Source: Leptolyngbya sp. CCY15150 (lineage in GTDB: Bacteria; Cyanobacteriota; Cyanobacteriia; RECH01). Taken from it: a DNA stretch of 64,000 bases. The translations under genes and the position numbers were made by a program. Positions 1 to 8,763 of this stretch are shown here, in pieces (the first letter of the stretch is position 1; each line of letters begins with the position of its first letter). The notes under the pieces are model-generated. The model was given only the letters and a program-made list of their open reading frames with translations, was not told the origin of the DNA and searched no databases. The DNA lies in contig NZ_JACSWB010000157.1 of NCBI RefSeq assembly GCF_016888135.1, positions 1 to 64,000 on the forward strand, in the 5' to 3' direction.

Positions 1-217
1 AATACGGCCTCTGTCAATGCGATGTTGAGTTTGCGTTGTGCCTACCTCAATGGGCAGCTTGCCTGTTGACTATTTTGTCGAAAGTGGGATGCTCCCGGGG
101 GCGTTCGTCTAACCACGCTCCCCGCAGTTGCCAGAACAGCCAGAGTAAGAGAGTTCTCCCCCCTTTGCCGGGCTGGCAATGAACGCATTAACGAAAAATC
201 GATAAATAGTGACGTTC

Positions 218-421
218 CTATTCCCAAAAGCCCGTGAAGGTAAACGCCACCAAGTTTACGGGGTCGGAGTGGGGTTGCATGGTGGCTAGCATGGCCTGAT
301 GCAGGGCTTGGTCTTGGGTTGCCTCTAGCAGCAGGCAGCGATGAAAGACCGCCATCATCTGGGTCGTGGAGGCATCGGGCACCAAGGGCATGACCATCCT
401 GAGGGGCGGCAGGTCTTTGCA
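218..421 (-). pseudogene. CHAT-like C-terminal remnant, in frame after the photoreceptor stop
   Basis: Directly after the TGA of the large photoreceptor gene the same frame stays open for 67 codons (CKDLPPLR, then an ATG at 397) and ends in TAG at 218. The peptide has a coherent composition and the layout of a CHAT-domain (caspase-HetF-associated) C-terminus: a D-x-S-T-T-Q-M-M-x-V-F-H segment like the usual 'D..T..LM..FY', an 'ALHQAML' helix like 'ALR.AQ', and an end reading 'VNLVAFTFTGFW', like 'WAAFVLIG'. No upstream CHAT domain exists, so this is either a truncated remnant or a 59-residue ORF. Another frame overlaps the TGA as TGATG, but its Arg/Pro/His-rich translation looks non-coding. 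The assignment rests on pattern only. Confidence 0.38.
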
Positions 422-3400
422 TCAGTGCATCTCATACTTACCCTCAGCCGTGATCACTTGATTTCGTCCTGCTGCCTTAGCCCGGTATAGGGCCGCATCA
501 GCTGATTGAATCACCGCTCCCCCAGTTGTGCCGTGATCGGGGAAAACGGCTACTCCTAAGGAGACCGTAAGATTTTCCAACGTTCGCCCTCCATAGGACA
601 GGCTGAGGTGATGGATGGCGTCACGAATTTTCTCGGCTTTAGCCAGGGCATCTATGAGGGAGGTTTCAGGGAGGACCAAGGTGAGTTCCTCACCGCCATA
701 GCGGCAAGCAATGTCAGACCCACGGATGTGGTCTCCGATCACCTGGGCAATTGCCTTCAAAACGAAATCTCCGGCATCGTGCCCATGGGTATCATTAAAG
801 ACCTTGAAATGGTCAACATCGATCATGACCACAGCGGTCGGGTATTGATGTCGCTGGGCGCGGGCGATCTCAGCCTGTAGGGATTCTTCTAGGTAACGGC
901 GGTTGAAAAGCCCCGTTAGGGCATCACGAATACTCTGATTTTGTAGAGTTTCGCGCAAGTTCAGGTTAGCGATCGCCAGACCCACCTGCTCTGCTACCGT
1001 GCGGGCTAGTTGCTGTTTGGGTAGGGGCAACCCTTCGGGACGCTTAGTGCTGAGGTAAAACATCCCCAGGGTTTCTCCCTGGGCGATCATGGGGATGCAC
1101 AGGGTAACGAGGTCGGGCGGTGCGTCCTTAATGTGGTTGCAGTACAAACCTTGCCGGTCGGGAGTGATGCTGTGCCACCGGCCCCGTCGTAGAGCCCAGC
1201 AATCGTGGGGCTGAAAATCGGCAAGGGAGTGGAGGCTATCTCCCCAGCGGACTACGGCTTCGACGCGATTGCGAGATGCGCAGGTGATATGGAAACTGCC
1301 GGAGCAATTGGGAAACATAGGCTGTACCAGGGTTGAGATCACCGCACAGGCTTCTTCGAGGGTGCGGCAGGCCTGCAAAAAGTCGCTGGTTTCGCTCAGC
1401 ATCAGCATTTCATCATTGCGCTGACGCAGCTCCCTGAGGTGGACTTCCATGGCACTGTTGACCTGCTGTAGGGCTTGCTCAGAGGCTTTAACCGCCGAGA
1501 TGTCGCGGAAGGTGACGGCAAATCCATCGCCCAGCGGAACGGCAATATTTTCAAACCAGGTATCAAGGCCATCGTGCTGATAGTGAAACTGCCGCCGGAC
1601 GGGGGTTCCCGTTTCAACTACCTGAATATAAAGGTCAAATAGCCCATCGGTGCGGTTGCCGGGTAAAACGTCCAGCATTCGTTGACCGATTAACTCATGC
1701 AGGGGTTTGTTGACAGACTGGCAGGCGGTGGGGTTACTCAACGTCCACGCAAAGTCAACAATCTGGCCCTGGTCATCGCGAAGGGAACGGAAGGCCATAA
1801 CGCCATCGAGGGAGCTATTCAAGATGCCGCTGAGCTGAAGTTCCGACTGTTTTAGGGCCTCTTGGGTGTTAATCAGGGGCGTAATATCTGTTAATAGCCC
1901 AATCACCCCTTGCCATACACCTTCTTGATCAAAGATAGGCGTTCCCGAAATCAGGGTCCACAGATCAGAACCGTCTTGACGGAGAAATTTGAAGGAATGT
2001 TGTTCCTGGATTCCCTCCTGGCGGCGCGCGAAATAGTCTTGGGCCGTGACTTGATCGTCAGGGGTCATGAAATCTAAGAACGACTGGTGCTGCATCGTTT
2101 CGATGTCATAGCCTAACATCTCCGCCATGCGCTGGTTGACAAAGGTGGTCTTACTGTCAGCATCCAGTATCCAGACCCCCTCCAGGGTAGTTTCGATGAT
2201 ATTGCGGTAGCGGGCCTCGCTCTCCTGCAGGGCTAGTTCCTGGCGTTTGTTGTCGGATATATCGAGATGGCTGCCCACCATGCGTACCACCTGGCCATCG
2301 GCATCCTTCAGGTGGATGGCGCGGGACAGAACGAAAACCGTCGAGCCCTCTTTGTGGCGGAACCGCTGCACCGTTTTAAATTGGTCTACTTGGCCGCTGT
2401 TGTAGTCTTCGACCAGTTGTAGGGCCGCGATGCGGTCTGCTTCAAAAATGACCGAATCCCACATCTCAAAGGTATTGTCAAGTTCATGGTCGCCATAGCC
2501 GAGCATCTCTTTCCACCGGGGGGAGAAGTAGACGTCGTTGGTGGTGATATCCCAATCCCAGAAGCCTTCGGAGGAGGCTTGCAGCACCAGTTCTAGCTGG
2601 TCTTTGGCCTGTTTTAGATCCTGGGCAGATTGTTTGATGGAGGTGATATCGAAGTTGACACCAATTAGCCGCTGGGCCTCTCCGTGCTCGTTCCGCTGAA
2701 TTTTGGCACCAGACTGCACCCAATGGACTGAACCGTCAGACCACACAATGCGGTACTGAATGTCGCAACTGTGGTTCTTCGGGTCAGCTAGACATTGTTC
2801 GCTCTGGGCCTGCACCGTGGCGGCATCGTCGGGATGGAGGCGGTTTTTGAAGTCCTGTTGGTGGCCAGAAAAGTCCTCTGGAGCGAGGCCGTAAATCTGG
2901 AGCATACGGTCATCCCAGAGCAGGGTGTCGGTGACAACATCCCACTCCCAGATGCCGATTTGGGCCGACTGTACGGCCAGTGTGAGCCGGGTGGATAGAT
3001 TTTGCAGTTGGATTTCAGCTTGTTTGCGGCTAGTAATGTCCCGCACCATCACCAGCACTTCACTGTCTGAAAGCGGCGAGATGCGGGCTTCTTCGTAGTA
3101 GGTTTGGTGGTTTTGGGTAAAGGAATATTCTTGTTTTTGCGGCTGTCCGGTAGAGATGGCGATTTGTGCCAGATGAATACGTTCCTGGCCGATGTCAGTA
3201 GGCATAATGTCGAGAACGCTGTGCCCCTTAATGGGGTCTTCGTCTTCAAGACCTAAGCAGTGCACATTGCCAGTATTGATGACATCGATCTGCACGCCAT
3301 CCTGCCGCATCCGGACTAAAAAGTCGGGAATGGCCTGAATTAAGGCGCGATTGGTTGCTTCGCTCTGCCGTAGGGATTCTTCGGCCTGTTGACGCTGGGT

Positions 3401-6400
3401 GATATCAATATGGCAGCCAATCATCCGTAGAGGGTTGCCCGCGTCATCCCAGTCGATCACCTGCCCTGAGCAAAGAATCCAAACGGTAGAACCCTCTTTA
3501 TGGCGATAGCGCACCTCGTTGTAGTAAGGCTCTGTGCCGTGGCTCTGGACGTGGCGGTTGAACTGTTCCAGTACCACCGGCAGATCTTCTGGAAAGATCA
3601 GGTCTTGCCAGGTCTGGGGAGAATTAATCAGCTCGTGGTCTGCGTAACCCAGCATTTGCTTAAAGCCAGGACTCAAATATTCCTCATCATCAGCGATATG
3701 CCAGTCCCAGTAACCCGCCAGCACGATGTTTAAAATTTGCTCCAGCAGGCTCAATTCTTGCTCGGTCTGTTGGGCCTGCTGCCGCTCGGTTTCAATCTGT
3801 TTGTGTTCGGTAATATCGGTGATGGTGCCAACATAGCCTAATAGATCGCCAGCGGCGTTGTACTCGGCCACGGCCTGTCCATACACCCATGACACCGTGC
3901 CATCCGTAGACTGGAAACGGTATTCCAGTTCAAACGGTCTTCCCTGCTGGGCTGCTTGGGTCCAGGTACTAAACACGGCTTCCCGATCATCGGGGTAAAG
4001 CGCCTGTGCCCATCCTTCCCCCAGGGCCTCTTGCTGGGTTAACCCGGCAAGCTGTTCCCACCGTTGATTGGTGTAGATGCAGTGGCCATTGGCATCAGTA
4101 CGGAAAATGCCTACGGGCACCGCTGCTACTAAGCTGGCGTAGCGTTGCTCACTATCATGGAGGCGTGTTATGGCTTTGGCTTTTTCGCGCTCCAGCTGCT
4201 TTTTCTCCGTCAGGTCTTGCACGATGTAGGAGCAACGGGGGCGGTCATCGTTGCCCTGACCCACAAAGGACACCGTCACCAGCAGATTGTGTTGATCGGC
4301 CGGCGTGATGTGGGTGTAATCGAACTGTACCGGGCGCTGCTGCTGTTGGCTCTGGCGATAGTGTGTCAGCCAAAGTTGGATCACCTCAGCCGGTAACCCT
4401 ACCTCGCTGGCCCAATGGTTGGCCAAGGCGGCGGCGGTCAGTCCAAAAAAGGAAAGCGCTGCCGGATTGTCGGACAGATGGAGAATGTCATGATCGGAAA
4501 TTTCCACCAGCCCCATCAGCAGCGGCGAGGTGTCGTAAAAAATTCGCAGGGTTTCGGCCTGGTCACGAATCAGGGTTTCGGCCTGTTGCTGGTCAGTAAT
4601 GTCGATGGCGATCCCGCCAACTGCGGTGACTTGCCCCTCGGTATACACCGGGAACTTCCGCACCAGAAAAGTATGGAGGGTGCCATCGGGGGCTGTGCCC
4701 GGTTCGATGGTTTCAACCACCTGCCCAGTGTCTAATACCTGTTGGTTGGCCTGCCGATAGGTCTGGGCAAACTCGGGCGGGAATAGATCGGCAATGACCT
4801 GACCCAGGGCCGCTGTTTTGCTCTGCCCCACAAAGGTAAACCAGGCCTCGTTGCCGTATTCAACCCGCCCCTCGCGGCTGACGATCCAGCTCAGCAGGGG
4901 GGCATTGTCCATAAAGCGCTGAAAACGATCCTGGCTAGCTCTCAGGGCGCTTTCAGCTTGCTGGCGCAGGCGTTCATCGCGCTTTTGGGCGGTAATGTCG
5001 CGGGCAATTTTTGAGGCCCCGACGACTGCACCGTTTTCGCCATAAATCGGCGAGACGGTGAGGGAGACATCCACGAGGTGCCCATCTTGGTGTCGCCGCT
5101 GGGTTTCGTAGGTTTTGACTCGCTGACCCTGGCGAATCCGCGCCAGAATTTGGGCGGCCTCATCCCGATGATCAGGGGGAATGATGGCGGTAATTGGCTG
5201 GCCGATTATCTCTGCGGCGGTGTAGCCAAAGATGGCTTCGGCGGCGTGGTTCCAACTGGTGACGATGCCATCGGACGTTTTGCTGATAATGGCATCTTGC
5301 GACGACGCCACGATCGCCCCAAGCTGTTGCAGCCGAGCCTGGTCTCGTAAGCGGTCGGCGGTGGCCTGCTGGCGCTCGGTTATGTCCAGAATCACGGCTA
5401 AAAAGCGTGACTCAGCCCCGTGATGGGTTAACTGCAGGTGCACATCCACCGGGTAACGGCTGCCGTCTGACCGTTGATGGACGCTTTCGAAGTTCATTTT
5501 GGCGACTTCCTGGCGGCGCAGGGGGGTGATCAGGGTTTCAAACTCTGGCAACGTCAGGTCTGGTTTGATATCAACGGCGGTCATCTGCTGCAGTTGCTCT
5601 AGGCTGTAGCCCAGGTTGCGCAGCCCCCCCTGGTTGACGTACTCAAATTTCAACGTGTCGGCATTGAACAGGTAAATTTCGTTCAGGCTGGCTTCGAGCA
5701 TGTTGAGCAGGCGGGTGCGATCGCCCTCGGCCTGGAGGCGATCGCTAATATCCACCCCAGAGGGAATCAGGTGGGTAATTTCTCCTGTCCTGGGGTGTCG
5801 TAGCGGCTTCAGGGCGAAGTCGATGGTGATGAGCTGACCGCCCTGCATCTGCACCGGAATATCAAAGTGCGTCATGGTTCCCTGGTTCGCAGCTTCAATA
5901 GCCGATCGAATGGTGGCCTGGGCTTCGGAAGAGTAGGCCCACCAGTAGGCGTCGGCAAAGGGTTTACCAATCACATCGTCGCGGGTGAGACCAGCCATGT
6001 CTAGGAGAGCCTGGTTGGATTCCACTAAAATACCGTCGGGGGTCATCACCCCCACAAAGGCAAACAGACTGTTGAGCACCTGTTGTAAAAAGGCTTCACG
6101 CTGAATCACCTCAGCCGCCACCTGATTACGCTCTTGAATCTTGGCAATCAGCTTTTGATTCACCGCTCGCAGGGTACGGTTGGCGTCTTCCAACTTTTGA
6201 TTGGCTGCTTCCAGAGCCTGGTTGACCTGGGCCAGTTCGCGGGTGCGAGCCGCGACGTCGGCTTCTAGGGTGGTGTTTGCAATTTTCAGTTGGTCAATCA
6301 ATGCTGCCTGGTGAATGGCAATGCCCACCTGCATCGCCAGCAGTTGTAGCCCTTCGATCTCCACATCCTGCCAGGGGCGGGGAGCCTGACAGTGGTGGGC

Positions 6401-6874
6401 AATTAGCAGGCCCCAGAGAGTATTCTCCTTTAGGATGGGAATCACCAGATTGGCCTGCACCTGAAAGCTGGCTAAAAACTCGGCATGGCAGGGGGTGAGG
6501 TTGGCTTTAGCAATATCTTCGACAGCGAAATAGCGTTTCTCCTGGTAGGGTTCTAGCCAGCTGGATTCAAAGCAGGGATCGTGAACTACCCGATCAACCA
6601 CCGACCACTGGGGCTCAGAGACAGACTCGACCACCACACGACCGCTCCAATCGGGTTCGAACCGGTAGAGTAAGACGCGATCGCACCCCAGCAGCTGATG
6701 CACTTCATCCACCGTCGTCTGCAGGATTGCCCTCAGCTCTAGGGTCTGACGGATGCGCAGGGCAACCGCGTTAACCAGGTGATCCCAGGAGAGACAGGTC
6801 TCGAAGGTACGAACACACGTAGAGCATCCTGGGCTTGTCGTACAAGGCTTTTGGAACCCGACTGCGTCATTCAT
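422..6874 (-). CDS. DXCF-type cyanobacteriochrome / multi-PAS / GAF diguanylate cyclase
   Basis: This is a 2150-residue signalling protein. An N-terminal bilin-binding-type GAF (about residues 40-195) has the canonical chromophore pair Cys129-His130 ('TPCHAEFL') and a D99-P-C101-F motif, the second-cysteine signature of DXCF cyanobacteriochromes. A coiled coil (about 200-265) follows, then twelve PAS/PAC units recognisable by their 'DIT/DIS' ends, a second GAF, and a C-terminal GGDEF domain. The cyclase domain has DVDHFK metal ligands near 2019, an active-site GGEEL at 2060-2064 and an RxxD inhibitory site (RGSD, 2051-2054), so it should be catalytic. No EAL domain and no membrane segment were seen. 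Inferred role: light- and PAS-ligand-controlled c-di-GMP synthesis. The ATG at 6874 is the only well-placed start. The gene stands alone. Confidence 0.93.
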   Translation of the reverse strand: MNDAVGFQKPCTTSPGCSTCVRTFETCLSWDHLVNAVALRIRQTLELRAILQTTVDEVHQLLGCDRVLLYRFEPDWSGRVVVESVSEPQWSVVDRVVHDPCFESSWLEPYQEKRYFAVEDIAKANLTPCHAEFLASFQVQANLVIPILKENTLWGLLIAHHCQAPRPWQDVEIEGLQLLAMQVGIAIHQAALIDQLKIANTTLEADVAARTRELAQVNQALEAANQKLEDANRTLRAVNQKLIAKIQERNQVAAEVIQREAFLQQVLNSLFAFVGVMTPDGILVESNQALLDMAGLTRDDVIGKPFADAYWWAYSSEAQATIRSAIEAANQGTMTHFDIPVQMQGGQLITIDFALKPLRHPRTGEITHLIPSGVDISDRLQAEGDRTRLLNMLEASLNEIYLFNADTLKFEYVNQGGLRNLGYSLEQLQQMTAVDIKPDLTLPEFETLITPLRRQEVAKMNFESVHQRSDGSRYPVDVHLQLTHHGAESRFLAVILDITERQQATADRLRDQARLQQLGAIVASSQDAIISKTSDGIVTSWNHAAEAIFGYTAAEIIGQPITAIIPPDHRDEAAQILARIRQGQRVKTYETQRRHQDGHLVDVSLTVSPIYGENGAVVGASKIARDITAQKRDERLRQQAESALRASQDRFQRFMDNAPLLSWIVSREGRVEYGNEAWFTFVGQSKTAALGQVIADLFPPEFAQTYRQANQQVLDTGQVVETIEPGTAPDGTLHTFLVRKFPVYTEGQVTAVGGIAIDITDQQQAETLIRDQAETLRIFYDTSPLLMGLVEISDHDILHLSDNPAALSFFGLTAAALANHWASEVGLPAEVIQLWLTHYRQSQQQQRPVQFDYTHITPADQHNLLVTVSFVGQGNDDRPRCSYIVQDLTEKKQLEREKAKAITRLHDSEQRYASLVAAVPVGIFRTDANGHCIYTNQRWEQLAGLTQQEALGEGWAQALYPDDREAVFSTWTQAAQQGRPFELEYRFQSTDGTVSWVYGQAVAEYNAAGDLLGYVGTITDITEHKQIETERQQAQQTEQELSLLEQILNIVLAGYWDWHIADDEEYLSPGFKQMLGYADHELINSPQTWQDLIFPEDLPVVLEQFNRHVQSHGTEPYYNEVRYRHKEGSTVWILCSGQVIDWDDAGNPLRMIGCHIDITQRQQAEESLRQSEATNRALIQAIPDFLVRMRQDGVQIDVINTGNVHCLGLEDEDPIKGHSVLDIMPTDIGQERIHLAQIAISTGQPQKQEYSFTQNHQTYYEEARISPLSDSEVLVMVRDITSRKQAEIQLQNLSTRLTLAVQSAQIGIWEWDVVTDTLLWDDRMLQIYGLAPEDFSGHQQDFKNRLHPDDAATVQAQSEQCLADPKNHSCDIQYRIVWSDGSVHWVQSGAKIQRNEHGEAQRLIGVNFDITSIKQSAQDLKQAKDQLELVLQASSEGFWDWDITTNDVYFSPRWKEMLGYGDHELDNTFEMWDSVIFEADRIAALQLVEDYNSGQVDQFKTVQRFRHKEGSTVFVLSRAIHLKDADGQVVRMVGSHLDISDNKRQELALQESEARYRNIIETTLEGVWILDADSKTTFVNQRMAEMLGYDIETMQHQSFLDFMTPDDQVTAQDYFARRQEGIQEQHSFKFLRQDGSDLWTLISGTPIFDQEGVWQGVIGLLTDITPLINTQEALKQSELQLSGILNSSLDGVMAFRSLRDDQGQIVDFAWTLSNPTACQSVNKPLHELIGQRMLDVLPGNRTDGLFDLYIQVVETGTPVRRQFHYQHDGLDTWFENIAVPLGDGFAVTFRDISAVKASEQALQQVNSAMEVHLRELRQRNDEMLMLSETSDFLQACRTLEEACAVISTLVQPMFPNCSGSFHITCASRNRVEAVVRWGDSLHSLADFQPHDCWALRRGRWHSITPDRQGLYCNHIKDAPPDLVTLCIPMIAQGETLGMFYLSTKRPEGLPLPKQQLARTVAEQVGLAIANLNLRETLQNQSIRDALTGLFNRRYLEESLQAEIARAQRHQYPTAVVMIDVDHFKVFNDTHGHDAGDFVLKAIAQVIGDHIRGSDIACRYGGEELTLVLPETSLIDALAKAEKIRDAIHHLSLSYGGRTLENLTVSLGVAVFPDHGTTGGAVIQSADAALYRAKAAGRNQVITAEGKYEMH

Positions 6875-6991
6875 GATGCTCCCCTTAGATGGTTCATCGT
6901 TAACGGGTGTATCCCGGCTATGTAAGGCTCACCCAAGGGGAACCAAGCTACTCCCCTACCCCACTTCTCCCGTTGTGGAATAAGAGAATCT

Positions 6992-7035
6992 GCCCTCCAT
7001 ATTCCTCTCTCAATCTATGGAGGAATATGGAGGGC
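6992..7035. repeat. 16-bp perfect inverted repeat upstream of the photoreceptor gene
   Basis: GCCCTCCATATTCCTC (6992-7007) and its exact reverse complement (7020-7035) flank a 12-nt spacer. No T-run follows on either side, so it is not an obvious terminator. It lies 118 bp upstream of the photoreceptor ATG, in the 446-bp gap 6875-7320, and may be a transcript hairpin or an operator. The rest of that gap holds no gene that I can support. Confidence 0.6.
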
Positions 7036-7224
7036 GATGGTGACACCAGTGGGATGAGCCCATGGTTAACTGTATGTTATTAGTTCCCTGTAAAGCTTAT
7101 AAAACTTCACTGTAGTAGCAAAACTTTAGGCGTTGCGCAGTAGAGAATGATTTAAGTGACGGTAAGTACCCAGAGAGTCCTAGCCTGCATTGTTCAGGGG
7201 AACAACCAGCGGTGTGGAAAGAGA

Positions 7225-7249
7225 CCTCTCCCTTCAGCGAAGGGAGAGG
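7225..7249. repeat. 11-bp inverted repeat downstream of the membrane protein gene
   Basis: CCTCTCCCTTC and GAAGGGAGAGG pair around a 3-nt loop (AGC). The hairpin lies about 70 bp past the stop of the minus-strand membrane protein gene and could stabilise or end its transcript, but it has no good U-tract. The sequence resembles the CCCTTCTCCC-type small repeats seen elsewhere in this window. Confidence 0.5.
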
Positions 7250-7320
7250 AAAGTGTCATGAAAGAGAAGACATCTGCTCAAAGTACGTTGTCCTCGTTAA
7301 GGCGGTGAACATAGCCCGCC

Positions 7321-7983
7321 CTAGGATGTCATCTCCCCATGGCGTTTGGGTAATCCTAAAAGCGTTGCTAAGACCAGTCCAGACAGGCTGCTAGCGATCG
7401 CTACTCCGGCGAGGAGAGGCATCAGGGTCAAGAGGCGGCTCCCGATCGGTGTCACGTTAGGCAACAGCCGCTCGATGGGCCAGGGCAGGAAGCCCACCGT
7501 CAGCCCCAAGCCCCAAGCCAAGGCTGATCCTGGCACCCATATCCAGCTATGGCGGCAGTGGCGACGCAGCACCCACCACTGGGCCAGGCCCATGACGCCT
7601 CCCACCCATAAACCACTCATCAATCCACTGAACCATTGGACAGCGATCGCTGCTTGAGCCTGGGTCAAAGAAGCAATCAGCATCCAGCCTAAAATCATCC
7701 CGGTGTAGAAACTGATGACTAACCCTAGCGTGGTTGCCCATAGCCACCGATTGCCATGACGCATATGGGGACGCAGCACCCACCCTTGCCCCAGTCCCAC
7801 CATCCAACTGCTCAGCAATAACCCAGCGATGCTGGGCCCTTGGATGGTGATCATCAACCCCATGTTGACCACCAGCATCCACAAAACGCTGGCGATCGTG
7901 ACTAGCGTCCACCGCAGCCAAAATCGTTGATTTGCGACCCAGGGGGCTAGAGAGGGCATAGGGTAAGAGGGTAGCTGAATCAA
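7321..7983 (-). CDS. small multi-pass membrane protein with internal repeat
   Basis: A 220-residue, strongly hydrophobic protein with about six predicted membrane segments. It contains an internal duplication: 'GLGQGWVLRPHMRHGNRWLWATTLG' is echoed by 'GLAQWWVLRRHCRHSWIWVPGSALA', so the fold looks like two related halves. The G-x-x-Q-W-x-V-L-R motif is common in uncharacterised cyanobacterial membrane proteins, and I do not know its function. The first Met (7983) or the Met at residue 9 could be the start; neither has a convincing ribosome binding site. A decayed copy of its 3' part lies just upstream at 8071-8193. Confidence 0.75.
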   Translation of the reverse strand: MIQLPSYPMPSLAPWVANQRFWLRWTLVTIASVLWMLVVNMGLMITIQGPSIAGLLLSSWMVGLGQGWVLRPHMRHGNRWLWATTLGLVISFYTGMILGWMLIASLTQAQAAIAVQWFSGLMSGLWVGGVMGLAQWWVLRRHCRHSWIWVPGSALAWGLGLTVGFLPWPIERLLPNVTPIGSRLLTLMPLLAGVAIASSLSGLVLATLLGLPKRHGEMTS

Positions 7984-8070
7984 TGCGAGCGATCGCTAGG
8001 GTGTGAGATCTTGGATTGGCAGGGATGAGTCATCCAAGGGACAAAAATTTATCTCAGCATAACCGATGGC

Positions 8071-8193
8071 CCTAGAAAGCATTGCCAAGACTAGTCCAGA
8101 CAGAGCGCTAGCGATCGCTACTCCGGCGAGGAACGGCATCAGAGTCTAGAGGCGGCTTCCGATCCATGTCACGTTAGGCAACAGCCGCTCGAT
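8071..8193 (-). pseudogene. decayed duplicate of the 3' part of the membrane protein gene
   Basis: About 122 bp align without large gaps to 7355-7476 inside the membrane protein gene, including identical stretches such as CTAGCGATCGCTACTCC and TCACGTTAGGCAACAGCCG. In the corresponding minus-strand frame, a TTG leucine codon of the intact gene has become TAG, so the fragment cannot encode the same peptide. It starts and ends abruptly. This is a partial tandem duplication, or the stump of a lost second paralog, now decaying. Confidence 0.75.
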
Positions 8194-8291
8194 AGTCACT
8201 ATTCACTCACGCAGTATGAGCAAAATGGGTGGCCCCGGTTGCGATCGCCTGGGTAGACCCTCTAGAATGGGAGACAAGTTCTACTACGGCG

Positions 8292-8319
8292 TTGGTGACT
8301 GCCAATAGTGTTTTATGAT
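8292..8319 (+). promoter_or_regulatory. candidate sigma70-type promoter in the gun4 upstream region
   Basis: TTGGTG (8292-8297) and TATGAT (8314-8319) are separated by 16 bp on the plus strand, close to a consensus SigA promoter. A start near 8326 would give a transcript through the structured region that ends in the terminator-like hairpin at 8482-8525, or continue to gun4. The call rests on sequence match only. Confidence 0.35.
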
Positions 8320-8325
8320 CTATGC

Positions 8326-8525
8326 CTTTTGAATAAGGGAGCTTAATCACGTTCGATGGCAGTAAACCGGGCATGACCCGGAAACTTAAAATCGGGCTTA
8401 CGTTCCCACCTGGATTTTCCAGGTCAAAAACTGAGGTAAGACGGCGTTGTGGGGGACTTACTTAAAATTTTCCCAACCATGGAAGGGGGTGAGGATGAAC
8501 TGCGTTCGTCTCGCCCCCTTCTTTT
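8326..8525 (+). ncRNA. candidate structured ncRNA or gun4 leader
   Basis: Between the candidate promoter and gun4 lies about 200 nt with three strong local hairpins on the plus strand: CCGGG/CCCGG at 8367-8381, ACCTGGA/TCCAGGT at 8408-8424, and a long terminator-like stem at 8482-8521 followed by TTTT. No plausible open reading frame explains the segment. It could be a free-standing small RNA of about 200 nt, or a leader that attenuates transcription into gun4. I do not recognise a known Rfam family: I compared by eye with 6S, Yfr, SRP, tmRNA and glutamine-riboswitch signatures and found no match. Confidence 0.35.
8482..8525 (+). terminator. intrinsic terminator-like hairpin upstream of gun4
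   Basis: GAAGGGGGTGAG (8482-8493) pairs with CTCGCCCCCTTC (8510-8521), with one G-U wobble, around a loop that itself contains GAAC-TGC-GTTC. TTTT follows directly (8522-8525). The stem is unusually stable for this genome, and its polarity fits plus-strand transcription. It would end an upstream RNA about 240 nt before the gun4 ATG. Confidence 0.5.
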
Positions 8526-8658
8526 GTGGTTGCGATCGCATTCTGTCTGGAAATGGGTATCCGAAACCTTAGGTGAGCCGTTAAAGTAGAGAGTTGAGGA
8601 TGAAAATCCTACCTGAGTTTCACACCAAGGGCTACTGCCTTGCCCTACCGACGTTGAG

Positions 8659-8721
8659 TATAGGTTCGGTCTTGGTTGGACACTCCTATGAACCCTAGGC
8701 AACAGTCATGCCGGTTCATAG
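8659..8721 (+). promoter_or_regulatory. mutually exclusive hairpins just upstream of gun4
   Basis: CTATGAACC (8686-8694) can pair perfectly with GGTTCATAG (8713-8721). Overlapping bases GAACCCTA (8690-8697) can instead pair, with one bulge, with TAGGTTC (8661-8667). The two stems share the same strand segment and exclude each other, an arrangement typical of switching leaders. The segment ends 43 nt before the gun4 ATG. Regulation is inferred; only the complementarity is seen. Confidence 0.35.
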
Positions 8722-8763
8722 CCCCACTGTTCCCATATATCCCGTGCCCTAACTCTGTTTTTT

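Noticed and set aside
42-422. 126-codon minus-strand frame overlapping the photoreceptor stop as TGATG
   Set aside because: The Arg/Pro/His-rich translation and lack of family pattern look like an off-frame reading; the frame in phase with the photoreceptor has a more protein-like sequence.
8424-8702. 92-codon minus-strand frame upstream of gun4
   Set aside because: No ribosome binding site, and it lies antisense to the structured leader; composition is not protein-like.
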